In this document: piece after piece, positions 9,261 to 17,901 of the stretch | How positions within the stretch are numbered: position 1 is the stretch's first letter | Layout of the letters: the number at the start of each line of letters is the position of its first letter | NCBI RefSeq assembly: GCF_010384365.1 | Contig: NZ_CP048397.1 | Location: 744,001 to 808,000, forward strand | Length of the DNA: 64,000 nt | From: Streptomyces sp. S4.7 | Lineage (GTDB): Bacteria; Actinomycetota; Actinomycetes; Streptomycetales; Streptomycetaceae | Direction of reading: 5' to 3' | Made by a program: the position numbers and the translations under genes | Notes under the pieces: generated by a model | Told to the model about the DNA's origin: nothing | Seen by the model: the letters and a program-made list of their open reading frames with translations, nothing else | Databases searched by the model: none

Positions 9261-10423
9261 CCGGTCACCTCGCGCACGGCGGTGTCGACGCGTACGTGGT
9301 CGAAGGCGCCGCGCAGCACGGTCCGTTCCCGGTCGTCCGGGCCGGCGCCGCTCCTCACGTGCGCCACGAAGTCCTCGGCGATCTCCTGGTCGCCGCGGCC
9401 TTCGAGGCGCCGTGCGTAGGAGGCGACGACGTCCTCGTCGGACCGGTCGGGGTCGAAGACGAGGCTGAGGGTGTGCGGGAAGCGTTCGGCGAGGCGCGCC
9501 ATGGGCTCGGCGGGACGCACCGGGTCGGTGAGCGTCGCCTCGGTCCAGGACTGCTCGTGGCGGGTGAGCGCCGGGTCTTCGAGGAGGTCGGCGAGGGTGC
9601 CGCGGACCCGGGCGAGCGGGCGCGGGACCGGGCAGTCGATCCGCTCGGCGTCGATCTCGCCGTCGGCGCCGAGGTCCACGAGCCACATCGTCTTGCGGTG
9701 GTCGGTCTCGGAGAAGGAGTACGCGAGGGGGGAACCGGAGTAGCGGACACGCTCGGTGAGGGCCTGTGAGCCGTGCAGATGCCCGAGTGCCACATAGTCC
9801 ACGCCGTCGAAGGTCCCGGTCGGCACGGCGGCCACGCCGCCGACGGTGATGTCGCGTTCGCTGTCACTGGCGGCGCCGCCGGCGACGAAGGCGTGCGCGA
9901 GGACGACGGACCTGGTGCCTTCCGGCCGTACGGCGAGGTCGGCCCGTACGCGGTCGAGCGCGGCGGTCAGCACGGCCTCGTGGCCCGTCCCGGCGGCTTT
10001 GAACTCGTCGCGGACCAGGGCCGGTTCGAGGTAGGGCAGGCCGTAGAAGGCCACGTCGCCGTGGGTGTCGGAGAGTACGACGGGGGTGGCGCAGCGGGCC
10101 GGGTCGGTGCGCAGGTGGATTCCGGCGTGGTCGATGAGTCCGGCGCCGACGCCCAGCCGGCGGGCCGAGTCGTGGTTCCCGGAGATCATCACGGTCGGTA
10201 CGCGCGCCTCGGCGAGCCGGTGCAGCGCCCGGTCGAAGAGCTCGACGGCGGAGAGCGGCGGGACCGCCCGGTCGTACACGTCGCCCGCCACGAGGACCGC
10301 GTCGACCTCGTGCGCCAGCGCGGTGGCCACGAGATGGTCGAGGAAGGTTGCCTGTGCGTCGAGAAGGCTGACCCGGTGGAACGACCGTCCCAGGTGCCAG
10401 TCCGACGTGTGCAGGAATCTCAT
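9257..10423 (-). CDS. sbcD: Exonuclease subunit SbcD (Mre11-like phosphodiesterase)
   Basis: The 388-residue calcineurin-like phosphoesterase carries the expected metal-binding motifs in order: TSDWHLG (residues 6-12), VAGDVYDRAVPP (about 46), SGNHDS (about 80), then HAFVAGG and GHLHGSQ. It supplies the manganese-dependent nuclease of the SbcCD complex. Its stop overlaps the sbcC start (ATGA) and the two genes form a two-cistron operon. The length is normal for the family. Confidence 0.96.
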   Translation of the reverse strand: MRFLHTSDWHLGRSFHRVSLLDAQATFLDHLVATALAHEVDAVLVAGDVYDRAVPPLSAVELFDRALHRLAEARVPTVMISGNHDSARRLGVGAGLIDHAGIHLRTDPARCATPVVLSDTHGDVAFYGLPYLEPALVRDEFKAAGTGHEAVLTAALDRVRADLAVRPEGTRSVVLAHAFVAGGAASDSERDITVGGVAAVPTGTFDGVDYVALGHLHGSQALTERVRYSGSPLAYSFSETDHRKTMWLVDLGADGEIDAERIDCPVPRPLARVRGTLADLLEDPALTRHEQSWTEATLTDPVRPAEPMARLAERFPHTLSLVFDPDRSDEDVVASYARRLEGRGDQEIAEDFVAHVRSGAGPDDRERTVLRGAFDHVRVDTAVREVTG

Positions 10424-10516
10424 GATCCTTGAGAGTAACGGTGGGGTCGGACATCAGGTGTGGCCACCGGCATTTCGCCCGTGGGGCGACTGACGGCCCG
10501 TCGGTCCCGGCGGGCG

Positions 10517-11143
10517 TCAGATGTCTCCGTAGGCCTCATCGCCCAGCTCCAGGAGGGCTGTTCCGGAGGTGGTGTCGGCGAGCCATTCACGGAAGGCACC
10601 GATGTCGGAGGCGGGCAGTCCGATCCGCATGGTCACTATCTCCGCGTACCGCACGTCGCGCACGGTACGGCCGGTGGCGCGGAGTTCGTTCTCCAGCTTC
10701 CCGGCCCGCTGGTGGTCGACGATGATCGTGGCGAGCCGGTAGCGGCGGCGGGTGACGGTGCCGACCCGGTCGAGCGCTTCGCCCACGGCGCCTCCGTAGG
10801 CGCGGATCAGCCCGCCCGCCCCGAGCTTGACGCCTCCGTAGTAGCGGGTGACGACGGCGACGACGTACCGCACGTCCCGGCGCATGAGCATCTGGAGCAT
10901 GGGAGCGCCTGCCGTGCCGCCCGGTTCGCCGTCGTCGGCGGCCTTCTGTACGGAGGCGTCGGCGCCGATGACGTAGGCGAAACAGTTGTGTGTGGCGGTG
11001 GGATGTTCCCGGCGGACGCCCGCGACGAAGTCCCGTGCCTCCTCCTCGGTGGCGGCGGGTGCGAGCGCGCAGAGGAAACGTGACCGGTTGACCTCGGTCT
11101 CGTGGGCTCCCCGGCGGGCGACGGTGCGGTACTGCTCATGCAT
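10517..11143 (-). CDS. YigZ/IMPACT family protein
   Basis: The 208-residue protein has the IMPACT N-terminal UPF0029 domain. This includes NRSRFLCALAPAATEEEARDF, the HNCFAYVIG motif, DDGEPGGTAGAP and VTRYYGGVKLGAGGL, followed by the small C-terminal domain (DUF1949-like, residues 140-205). The bacterial family has been linked to translation and proline-dipeptidase-like functions, but the biochemical role is unsettled. It stands alone, 93 bp upstream of sbcD on the same strand. Confidence 0.92.
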   Translation of the reverse strand: MHEQYRTVARRGAHETEVNRSRFLCALAPAATEEEARDFVAGVRREHPTATHNCFAYVIGADASVQKAADDGEPGGTAGAPMLQMLMRRDVRYVVAVVTRYYGGVKLGAGGLIRAYGGAVGEALDRVGTVTRRRYRLATIIVDHQRAGKLENELRATGRTVRDVRYAEIVTMRIGLPASDIGAFREWLADTTSGTALLELGDEAYGDI

Positions 11144-11242
11144 CGCGCCACCCTAGGCCTGCCACCACGGGGCGCGCATGGCGGGCCCTCGCCAACGGGT
11201 GGGACGGGGGAATTGCCGGGCCGGGCCGACCGTTGTCCGGGC

Positions 11243-11650
11243 ATGTACGCAGACGATGAGACGATCCGCAGGATTCTGACCTCCACGGGCGACACCTGGG
11301 CGGTCGTGGGCCTGTCCGGCAACCGTTCGCGGGCGGCCTACGGGGTCGCGGCCGTGCTCCAGGGCTTCGGAAAGCGTGTGGTGCCGGTGCACCCCAAGGC
11401 GGAGACGGTCCACGGCGAGCGGGGGTACGCGTCGCTGGCCGAGATCCCGTTCCCCGTCGACGTGGTGGATGTGTTCGTCAACGGCGAGCTGGCGGGTCCG
11501 GTCGCCGACGAGGCCGCCGCGATCGGCGCGAAGGCGGTCTGGTTCCAGCTCGGCGTGATCGACGAGAAGGCGTACGAGCGCACGCGGGCCGCCGGTCTCG
11601 ACATGGTGATGGACCGCTGCCCCGCCATCGAGATACCGCGCCTGGGCTGA
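11243..11650 (+). CDS. CoA-binding (YccU-like) Rossmann protein
   Basis: The 135-residue protein is one CoA-binding domain: WAVVGLSGNRSRAAYGVAAVLQ, then VVPVHPKAETVHGERGYASL and VDVVDVFVNGELAG, ending with the family's characteristic MDRCPAIEIPRLG. I chose the ATG at 11243 (MYADDETIRRIL) because the family starts there and the upstream in-frame 47 residues are low-complexity. Proteins of this family resemble the succinyl-CoA synthetase alpha domain. No catalytic function is established. Confidence 0.92.
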   Translation: MYADDETIRRILTSTGDTWAVVGLSGNRSRAAYGVAAVLQGFGKRVVPVHPKAETVHGERGYASLAEIPFPVDVVDVFVNGELAGPVADEAAAIGAKAVWFQLGVIDEKAYERTRAAGLDMVMDRCPAIEIPRLG

Positions 11651-11675
11651 GCAGGCCGCCGGGGCCCGACGGTGC

Positions 11676-12239
11676 TCAGTCGGTGGCGACGCCGAGCCCG
11701 TCGACGACCAGGGCGCCCGGCAGGGTGGTGAACGCCTTGCCGGGCACGATGAGCTTGCCCCGGCGGCGTCCGCTGCCGATCAGCACCCACTCGGTGTCCA
11801 CGACGGCCGCGTCCACGAGCAGTGTCCAGCCGGCGGGCAGGCCGATCGGCGTGATGCCGCCGTACTCCATGCCGGTCTCGCCGGTAGCGGAGTCCATCGG
11901 GGCGAACGAGGCCTTGCGGGCGCCGAGTCGCTTGCGTACGACGCCGTTGACGTCGACGCGCGTCCGGGACAGCACGAGACAGGCGGCGAGTGTGGACTCA
12001 CCGCCGCGCTTGCCCGCCACGACGACGCAGTTGGCGGACCGGTCGAGCAGATCGGCCCCGTGGTGTTCCACGAAGGCGGCGGTGTCCGCGATCTCGGGGT
12101 CGGTGTCCACGTAGAGCAGCTGCTCGGCGGGTACGTCGCCCTGCCAGGCCCGTACGGCGGCCGCGACGGGCTCCGTGAGCAGGTCGAGGCAGTCTGGGGC
12201 GGGTCGGGCGTCGGTGAAGTCTCCGATGGGGGCGCGCAT
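11676..12239 (-). CDS. YbaK/ProX-type aminoacyl-tRNA deacylase-like protein
   Basis: The 187-residue protein has the YbaK/EbsC fold: CVVVAGKRGGESTLAACLVL, KRLGARKASFAPMDSATGET, YGGITPIGLPAGWTLLVDAA and the terminal GSGRRRGKLIVPG. The family hydrolyses misacylated tRNAs, such as Cys- or Ala-tRNAPro. I chose the ATG at 12239 (MRAPIGDF) over the ORF start 36 bases upstream because the extra residues are not family-like. It is convergent with the CoA-binding gene, with a 25-bp gap. Confidence 0.88.
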   Translation of the reverse strand: MRAPIGDFTDARPAPDCLDLLTEPVAAAVRAWQGDVPAEQLLYVDTDPEIADTAAFVEHHGADLLDRSANCVVVAGKRGGESTLAACLVLSRTRVDVNGVVRKRLGARKASFAPMDSATGETGMEYGGITPIGLPAGWTLLVDAAVVDTEWVLIGSGRRRGKLIVPGKAFTTLPGALVVDGLGVATD

Positions 12240-12320
12240 GGGCGTCAAGCTAACAGGCGGGCGCCGGCCGGGCACGGGCGTCGGATGAACGGGAGTGCCA
12301 CGGGGCCGGTGTACGGTCGC

Positions 12321-12893
12321 TCAGCGCGCGGGCGGGATGGAGACGGCCATCGTCATCTCTACTGTGGTGTCGCCCTCGTTGCGGTAGGCGTGCGACACGT
12401 TCGCCTCGAAGACCGCGGAGGAGCCCGCGGCCACGGTGTGCCTCGCACCGTCCACGACGAGGGTCAGCTCGCCCGCGGTGACATGCAGCAGCTCGGTCGT
12501 GCCGTCCGGGTGCGCGTCGGAGTCGCTGTGCTCGCCGGGGATCAGCTTCCAGGACCAGAGTTCGAGCGGGCCGCGTGACTCGGTCCCGACCAGCAGGACG
12601 GTGGAGCTGCCCGCGTCGGTGGACCACATGCGGACGGCCTGGTCGGCCGGTACGACCCTGACCTGCGGGCCCTGTTCGTAGTCGAGGAGCGTGGTGATGC
12701 TGATGCCGAGGGCGTCGGCGAGTTTCACCGTCGTGCCGACACTGGGGTTCGTGCGCGCCTGCTCGATCTGGATGATCATGCCCCGGCTCACCCCCGACCG
12801 GGCCGCCAGGGCGTCGAGGGTGAAAGCTCTCTCGCCGCGCCACCGTTTGAGGTTACGGGCGAGCGACTGGGTCAGCTGATCGAGCTCCGACAC
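12321..12893 (-). CDS. XRE-family regulator with C-terminal cupin domain
   Basis: The protein has about 190 residues from a GTG at 12893 (VSELDQLTQSLARNLKRW). Residues 8-65 are a Cro/CI helix-turn-helix (FTLDALAARSGVSRGMIIQIEQ). Residues 110-180 are a cupin sensor domain (TTELLHVTAGELTLVVDGARH). Such regulators usually sense a small molecule and repress an adjacent transporter or catabolic gene. It is divergent from an EamA exporter with a short AT-rich spacer holding an inverted repeat, so it probably controls the exporter. An upstream in-frame ATG at 12926 is less family-like. Confidence 0.9.
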   Translation of the reverse strand: MSELDQLTQSLARNLKRWRGERAFTLDALAARSGVSRGMIIQIEQARTNPSVGTTVKLADALGISITTLLDYEQGPQVRVVPADQAVRMWSTDAGSSTVLLVGTESRGPLELWSWKLIPGEHSDSDAHPDGTTELLHVTAGELTLVVDGARHTVAAGSSAVFEANVSHAYRNEGDTTVEMTMAVSIPPAR

Positions 12894-12940
12894 ATTCCGT
12901 CCAATATATTCAATGGAACAGTTCAATAGAGTGCACTACG

Positions 12941-12967
12941 GTGTGGTGCACCAACCGTCCACCACAC
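12941..12967. promoter_or_regulatory. Inverted repeat in XRE/EamA divergent spacer
   Basis: GTGTGGTG (12941-12948) and CACCACAC (12960-12967) are perfect 8-bp inverted repeats, 21 bp upstream of the EamA start. A shorter GGTGCACC palindrome overlaps the left arm. This is a candidate operator for the divergently encoded XRE-cupin regulator. The function is inferred. Confidence 0.45.
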
Positions 12968-12988
12968 TGTACTGGCGAGGTTCGCTCC

Positions 12989-13855
12989 ATGACCGCTCTG
13001 TTCGCGCTGGCCACCGCCCTGCTCTGGGGTCTGGCCGACTTCGGCGGCGGGCTGCTCACGCGGCGCACGCCCGCCCTGACGGTGGTCGTGGTGTCGCAGT
13101 CGATAGCCGTCGCCGTCCTCGGCGTGATCGTCGTCGCGACCGGCGCGTGGACCGAGACCGGACCTCGGCTCTGGTACGCGGTCGCGGCCGGAGTCGTGGG
13201 CCCCGTCGCCATGCTCGCCTTCTACAAGGCACTCGCGCTCGGCCCGATGGGCGTCGTGTCCCCGCTCGGCTCGATCGGCGTGGCCGTGCCGGTGGGCGTG
13301 GGCATCGTCGTGGGCGAGCGCCCCGGCCTGCTCCAGCTCGCCGGGATCGCCGTGGCCGTCGCGGGCATCGTGCTGGCCGGTGGGCCCGAACTGCGCGGAG
13401 CGGCGGTCCGGCGACAGGCGATCGCGCTGACGCTGGTCGCGGCGATCGGATTCGGCGCGGTCATGGCCCTGATCGCCGAGGCGTCGACGTCGATCACCGG
13501 CCTGTTCCTGGCGCTGTTCGTGCAGCGCGTCACCAACGTCGCGGTCGGCGGGACCGCGCTGTACGTCTCGGTGCGGCGGGGCGCACGCGCGCTGCCGGAG
13601 GAGGGCGGGTTGCGGGTGATCCGGGCGGCCCTGCCCGCGCTGGCGTTCGTCGGCCTCGCCGACGTCGCCGCCAACGGCACCTACTCGATCGCCGCGCAGA
13701 ACGGTCCCGTCACGGTCGCCGCCGTCCTGGCCTCGCTGTATCCCGTGATCACGGCGATGGCCGCGCGTGGCGTACTGAAGGAGAGACTGCGCGCCGTGCA
13801 GGCGGCGGGCGCCGGGCTCGCGCTGGTCGGCACGGTCCTGCTGGCCGCGGGCTGA
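12989..13855 (+). CDS. EamA/DMT-superfamily membrane exporter
   Basis: The 288-residue protein has about ten hydrophobic segments arranged as two EamA repeats (residues 3-135 and 150-285), starting MTALFALATALLWGLADFGG. DMT transporters export amino acids or other small metabolites across the cytoplasmic membrane. I chose the ATG at 12989, where the first membrane helix begins. It lies divergent from the XRE-cupin regulator, the likely control partner. The substrate is unknown. Confidence 0.88.
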   Translation: MTALFALATALLWGLADFGGGLLTRRTPALTVVVVSQSIAVAVLGVIVVATGAWTETGPRLWYAVAAGVVGPVAMLAFYKALALGPMGVVSPLGSIGVAVPVGVGIVVGERPGLLQLAGIAVAVAGIVLAGGPELRGAAVRRQAIALTLVAAIGFGAVMALIAEASTSITGLFLALFVQRVTNVAVGGTALYVSVRRGARALPEEGGLRVIRAALPALAFVGLADVAANGTYSIAAQNGPVTVAAVLASLYPVITAMAARGVLKERLRAVQAAGAGLALVGTVLLAAG

Positions 13856-13915
13856 CCACCGCCCGTACGACGACCGCGCCGGCCGCGCCCCGCGCGCCGG
13901 ACCCCGCCGGGCGCG

Positions 13916-14659
13916 TCACGACAGGTCCGGATCCAACTCGGCCAGCGCCAGCAGTTCCTGCGGGGTGACACCCTCCGGGATCGGTACGGGCGCGGGCGTA
14001 CGCAGCGGCGGCTGCCAGCCCCGCTCCGGGTCCCAGCTCCGCACGATCCGCGCGGGCGCCCCTGCGACCACCGCGTGGTCGGGCACCTCGCCCCGTACGA
14101 CCGCGCCCGCCGCGACCACCACGTTGCGGCCGAGCCGTGCCCCCGGAAGGATCACCGCGCCGGTGCCGAGCCAGCACCCGGGCCCCACCGAGACCCGTTC
14201 ACTGCGCGGCCACTGCTTGCCGACGGGCACCTCCGGATCGTCGTAACTGTGGTTCGTGGACGTGATGTAGACGTACGGCCCGCAGTACGTGTTCGAGCCG
14301 ATGGTCACCGCCGAGTCGGCGATGACATGGCTGCCACGGCCGAGGACGACCCCGTCGCCGAGCCGCAGGACCGGCTCCCCGCCCAGGTCCAGGCCGGGCA
14401 TCATCCCGGCCGTCAGCGTGACGTGTTCGCCGATGACGCAGTGGTCGCCGAGCTCGATCCACGGCTCGCCGAAGACAGTGCCCTGCGGGAAGGCGAGCCG
14501 GGTCCCGGTGCCGATCCGGGCGAAGCGCAGCCTCCCCGGATGCTCGGCGCTCACCGCACCCGCCTCCTGGATCCACCGCCAGCCGCCCTGGACGGCGCGC
14601 GAGACGACCCGACGGCGCCAGGCGGTCAGGGAGGCGGAGGTGTCTCTGCTCTTCGGCAC
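13916..14659 (-). CDS. Left-handed beta-helix acyltransferase (hexapeptide repeat)
   Basis: The 247-residue protein from the GTG at 14659 (VPKSRDTSASL) contains serial hexapeptide repeats (for example IELGDHCVIGEHVTLTAG, AVTIGSNTYCGPYVYITS and PGCWLGTGAVILPGARLGR). It ends the helix with the acyltransferase-typical VVAGAPARIVRSWDP. NHSYDD supplies the likely active-site histidine. It resembles sugar O-acetyltransferases, with residues 1-50 a helical N-terminal domain. The acceptor is unknown and it has no obvious operon partner. Confidence 0.88.
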   Translation of the reverse strand: MPKSRDTSASLTAWRRRVVSRAVQGGWRWIQEAGAVSAEHPGRLRFARIGTGTRLAFPQGTVFGEPWIELGDHCVIGEHVTLTAGMMPGLDLGGEPVLRLGDGVVLGRGSHVIADSAVTIGSNTYCGPYVYITSTNHSYDDPEVPVGKQWPRSERVSVGPGCWLGTGAVILPGARLGRNVVVAAGAVVRGEVPDHAVVAGAPARIVRSWDPERGWQPPLRTPAPVPIPEGVTPQELLALAELDPDLS

Positions 14660-15081
14660 CCGTCCACGGTATCGGCGGGGCCGGGGCGGGCCGGGGCCGC
14701 GTGCTGTGACGTTCACCCCACGGCTCCGCGCCCGTCCCGGCCCCCTCCCGGCTCTTCCGCCTCGGCGTCCCCTCCCGTCCCTCCGTCCCCGGCCTCCCCT
14801 CCCGTCCCTCCGCCCCCGGCCTCCCCTCCCGCGCGGTGACCACGACTTCGGCCTCCGGCGGGGCGAGTTCACGGCCGACTCCCTCGTTGGTGGGCATCGC
14901 CCCGCGACGGCGCTGTCTTCCCGCCGGGCGTGAGTAGCGTGAACGGCACGCATGGCCCGGGAGATTCCCGGGAGATCACCGTTCCAGCCGGTGACCGGCG
15001 CTCCCACCCCCATTACGGCCGACGCGCGCCGCTCGGCCGGTCTGTTTCTCCCCCCGCGCTCGAACACCCAGGGACCGCGGA
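14660..15081. other. Gene-poor spacer with a 27-bp pyrimidine-rich tandem repeat
   Basis: Between the acyltransferase and the next gene I see no credible gene. From about 14768 to 14840 a 27-bp unit beginning gcctcccctcccgtccctcc recurs about 2.6 times. It is strongly strand-asymmetric (C/T on the plus strand). A minus-strand open frame reads repeated REGRPG motifs through it, but codon bias does not support translation. Confidence 0.6.
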
Positions 15082-15905
15082 ATGTCTGTGCCAGTCGCAC
15101 CGAGCCCCCAGCGCATACCTACGACGCGCCCCCTGTGGCTCCTCGGCCCGCCCGCCCTGCTGCTGGGCGCGGGAGCGGCGGCCGGTGCCGCGATCGTGAC
15201 CGCCCCCGCCGCCGCGCGCGCCTGGACGCTGACGACGCTCGCCGTCGCCTGGTGATCCCGGCCGTCGTCGTCGGAGCCGGGCTGCTGCTGCGGCGCCACC
15301 GCCGTGGACCGGCGGCGGCCGGCGGCGAGCTCCAGGCCCTGAACGCGCGTCTGTCCAGGAACAGCGCGGAGTCGGCCCATCTGGTGAACATCACGCTGCC
15401 CACCGTGGTCGAGCGACTCCGCGACGGGGCGGACACCGAGGAGGCCCTGGCCACCGTCCCTCCGCCGTCCGATCCCCAACTCCGGTGTTTCCTGCGGGCG
15501 TTCGCCGACGAGGTGGGGCTCGGCGAGCGCCGCGCCGCCGCCGCGACCGCCGGCCACGAGGCGGTGGTGACCAGGCTCGGCCGGATCGCCGACGATCTGG
15601 ACCTGCTGCCGACGGTGACGCTGCCGGCCGCGCTCGGAGGCCTCCGCGAGGGCCGGGGCGCCGACACCGTACTGGCCGATCTGCAGCGGCCGTCCGATCC
15701 CCGGCTCCGGGCCCTGACCGAAGCGGTCGTCCGGGACTTCGCCATCAGCGAGCGGCGCGGCGGCGGTGGCCATGGAGCTCCCTCGATCGAAGCGACGACA
15801 ACATGCGCCTTGGGCCGGGCTGTTGACCGGCCGTCGGTTCAGACAGGGGTGTCCTGGCCGACCTGGTGCAGGAGCGGGGCCGCCCGTCGCCTACGGTTCC
15901 GGTGA
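15082..15905 (+). pseudogene. Decayed sensor-histidine-kinase-like membrane protein remnant
   Basis: The ATG at 15082 opens a frame with two hydrophobic helices (PLWLLGPPALLLGAGAAAGAA) that stops at 15253-15255. The homologous continuation LVIPAVVVGAGLLLRRHRRG is in another frame and runs to about 15770. That part has a helical region with two repeats of the type LPTVVERLRDGADTEEALA and LPAALGGLREGRGADTVLA. Restoring four bases (tggctggtg to tggtg) would rejoin the parts. No H-box, HATPase or other catalytic domain remains: after ISERRGGGG the frame decays. I infer that it derives from the N-terminal region of a Streptomyces sensor kinase. Confidence 0.55.
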
Positions 15906-16005
15906 ACGCACGCACGCGTGCACGAGCACGGAACACGCACGGGCCACACACGAGGCACGCTCGCACGGCCCACACGCCGGACGGACGGCAGTCGGAGGAG
16001 ACGGC

Positions 16006-16536
16006 ATGACACAGCGGCCACTGATCGCGGGTGTGGGCGGACAGGAGCCCGTGATCGATCCGACGGCGTTCGTGGCGCCGACGGCGGTGGTGATCGGCGA
16101 GGTCACTCTGGCGGCCGGTTCGAGCGTCTGGTACCACACGGTGCTGCGGGCCGACGGGGGCCCGGTCGTCATCGGCGCCGACAGCAACATCCAGGACAAC
16201 TGCACCGTCCATGTCGACCCCGGCTCCCCCGTCACGATCGGCGAGCGGGTCTCGGTGGGGCACAACGCGGTCCTGCACGGCTGCACCGTCGAGGACGACG
16301 TGCTGGTCGGCATGGGCGCCACCGTGCTCAACGGGGCGCACATCGGGGCGGGTTCACTGGTCGCGGCCCAGGCGCTGGTGTCGCAGGGGATGCGCGTACC
16401 GCCGGGTTCGCTGGTCGCCGGGGTGCCGGCCAGGGTGAAGCGGGAGCTGACCGAGGAGGAGCGCGAGGGCATCAGGCTCAACGCGGCGGTCTATCTGGAG
16501 CTGGCGAGCCGCCATCGGGCCGTGCACGAGGAGTGA
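16006..16536 (+). CDS. Gamma-carbonic anhydrase family protein
   Basis: The 176-residue protein starts at an ATG with a GGAGGA ribosome site at 15994. It is a left-handed beta-helix of the gamma-carbonic-anhydrase/YrdA type: GSSVWYHTVLRADGG, DNCTVHVDPG, VGHNAVLHGCTVEDD and VPPGSLVAGVPARVK. The three metal-ligand histidines are visible (HVD, GHN and LHG). Family members bind zinc or iron; catalytic CO2 hydration is not certain for this subgroup. It is convergent with dedA. Confidence 0.92.
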   Translation: MTQRPLIAGVGGQEPVIDPTAFVAPTAVVIGEVTLAAGSSVWYHTVLRADGGPVVIGADSNIQDNCTVHVDPGSPVTIGERVSVGHNAVLHGCTVEDDVLVGMGATVLNGAHIGAGSLVAAQALVSQGMRVPPGSLVAGVPARVKRELTEEEREGIRLNAAVYLELASRHRAVHEE

Positions 16537-16549
16537 GAGGCGGCGGCCG

Positions 16550-17224
16550 TCAGTCGGTGGCGGGTACGGGCTCCGGGTCGAGCGGGCCCGCCGCGCCCCC
16601 GGCGGAAGTCTCGGCCAGCGCGGACGCCTTCTTCGCACGGTTCCTGATGACGAGCATCGAGGTGAGGCCGATCAGTACGGCGAGGACGAGGCCCAGCCAG
16701 GAGAACCGCTTCAGCCATGCCTCGGCGACGATGCCCAGCGAGTAGATGACGGCGGTGGTGCCCGCGGCCCAGACGATTCCGCCCAGGACGTTGGCGACGA
16801 GGAACTTCCAGTAGGGCATCCGCAGCACACCGGCGAGCGGCCCGGCGAAGATCCGCAGGAGTGCGACGGAGCGGCCGAAGAAGACCGCCCCCATGCCCCA
16901 CTTCTGGAACGACCGCTCGGCCATGGCGATCTGCGCCTCGCCGAAGTGGTTCGGGAACCTGCCCCCGAGCCGGGCGAGCAGCGGTCTGCCGCTCTTGCGT
17001 CCGATGGCGTACCCGATCGAGTCACCGATGATCGCGCCGGCGGTGGCGCACGCGCCGAGGATGTACGGATCGATGTCGCCGTGCTGCGAGGCCAGCAGCG
17101 CCGAGCTGACGAGGACGATCTCGCCGGGGAGCGGGATACCGAGGCTTTCGAGCCCGATCACCACCGCGACCAGGGCGTAGACACTGATCGCCGGGACGGT
17201 CTCCAGCCACTCCTGGACGTGCAA
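16550..17224 (-). CDS. DedA family membrane protein
   Basis: The 224-residue inner-membrane protein has the DedA/SNARE-associated domain: GLESLGIPLPGEIVLVSSA near the N-terminus, the re-entrant GDSIGYAIGRKSGR, and FGRSVALLRIFAGPLAGVLRMPYWKF with the conserved arginines. The C-terminal 25 residues are a hydrophilic tail. DedA proteins are linked to lipid flipping and membrane homeostasis, including undecaprenyl-phosphate recycling. Confidence 0.92.
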   Translation of the reverse strand: MHVQEWLETVPAISVYALVAVVIGLESLGIPLPGEIVLVSSALLASQHGDIDPYILGACATAGAIIGDSIGYAIGRKSGRPLLARLGGRFPNHFGEAQIAMAERSFQKWGMGAVFFGRSVALLRIFAGPLAGVLRMPYWKFLVANVLGGIVWAAGTTAVIYSLGIVAEAWLKRFSWLGLVLAVLIGLTSMLVIRNRAKKASALAETSAGGAAGPLDPEPVPATD

Positions 17225-17251
17225 GACCGGTCCTCCTGTGTCGGATGTGCC

Positions 17252-17290
17252 GCTGCCCGGCGTGCGCCTGGAAGGCGCACGCCGGGCAGC
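17252..17290 (-). terminator. 17-bp perfect hairpin terminator downstream of thioesterase gene
   Basis: GCTGCCCGGCGTGCGCC (17252-17268) pairs perfectly with 17274-17290 around a TGGAA loop. It lies 65 bp past the minus-strand thioesterase stop and 27 bp before the dedA start, so it should separate their transcripts. Confidence 0.75.
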
Positions 17291-17355
17291 CTACCCGGGT
17301 GGCACACCCTTCGATGACCGGGGCTGACCCGCCCACGGCGTCGGCGGCGGCCGGG

Positions 17356-17808
17356 TCAGCTGTTGGGACGCAGCGTCCAGACGATGGTCATCTCGCCGGT
17401 GACGGCGCCGTCCTCCCGGTTGAAGACGACGGTGACGGGGATCTCCGGGCGCCCTCCACCGTCGAGTTCGGCGACGACGTCCGCGACCGGGCGGCCGACG
17501 GTGGCGGTCGCCGTGACGACGCCCATGGCGAGCTTCTTGTAGCCGATTTCCGCCTTGACGACGAGCGGTACGGCGCGGGCGAGCTGCTCGCCGAAGGCGG
17601 CGAGCACGACGGCGCCGCTGACGGTGTCGCCGAGGGTGAACATCGCGCCGGCGTGCGGGCCGCCGACGTGGTTGTGGAAGGCGGCCTGGTCCGGAAGCCG
17701 TACGACGGCGCGCTCGGAGGTGGTTTCGAGGAACTCCATGTTGAGAGTCCTCGCCATGGGAACGGTGGCGGCGAGTATCTCGCCGACGGTCATCTGATCG
17801 GAGTTCAT
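17356..17808 (-). CDS. PaaI/DUF4442-type hotdog thioesterase
   Basis: The 150-residue single hotdog-fold protein has the FHNHVGGPHAGAMFTLGDTV helix region with the glycine-rich active-site turn, then VVKAEIGYKKLAMG and TVVFNREDG. It is likely to hydrolyse acyl- or aryl-CoA thioesters, though DUF4442 members lack proven substrates. It is divergent from the secreted Pro/Gln-rich protein. A TACTCGCGAGTA palindrome immediately upstream of its start suggests repression by a TetR-like, fatty-acid-type regulator (inference). Confidence 0.85.
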   Translation of the reverse strand: MNSDQMTVGEILAATVPMARTLNMEFLETTSERAVVRLPDQAAFHNHVGGPHAGAMFTLGDTVSGAVVLAAFGEQLARAVPLVVKAEIGYKKLAMGVVTATATVGRPVADVVAELDGGGRPEIPVTVVFNREDGAVTGEMTIVWTLRPNS

Positions 17809-17820
17809 GCGGGGCGATAT

Positions 17821-17832
17821 TACTCGCGAGTA
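17821..17832. promoter_or_regulatory. TACTCGCGAGTA palindrome, candidate operator
   Basis: A perfect 12-bp palindrome begins 13 bp upstream of the thioesterase start codon. A half-site (gttactcgcc) recurs at 17892-17901, just before the divergent gene. Perfect TACTCGCGAGTA-type palindromes are typical of TetR-family sites near lipid genes. The cognate regulator is not in this window. Confidence 0.5.
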
Positions 17833-17901
17833 GCGTCAGTTGCCATCCTGCGACAGGGCGGCCGTAGCAGTGCGGGGAGGACCCATCTATCGTTACTCGC
17901 C

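Noticed and set aside
14199-14897. Minus-strand frame with REGRPG repeats
   Set aside because: It overlaps the acyltransferase in another frame and its repeats come from the pyrimidine-rich tandem DNA; no family similarity.
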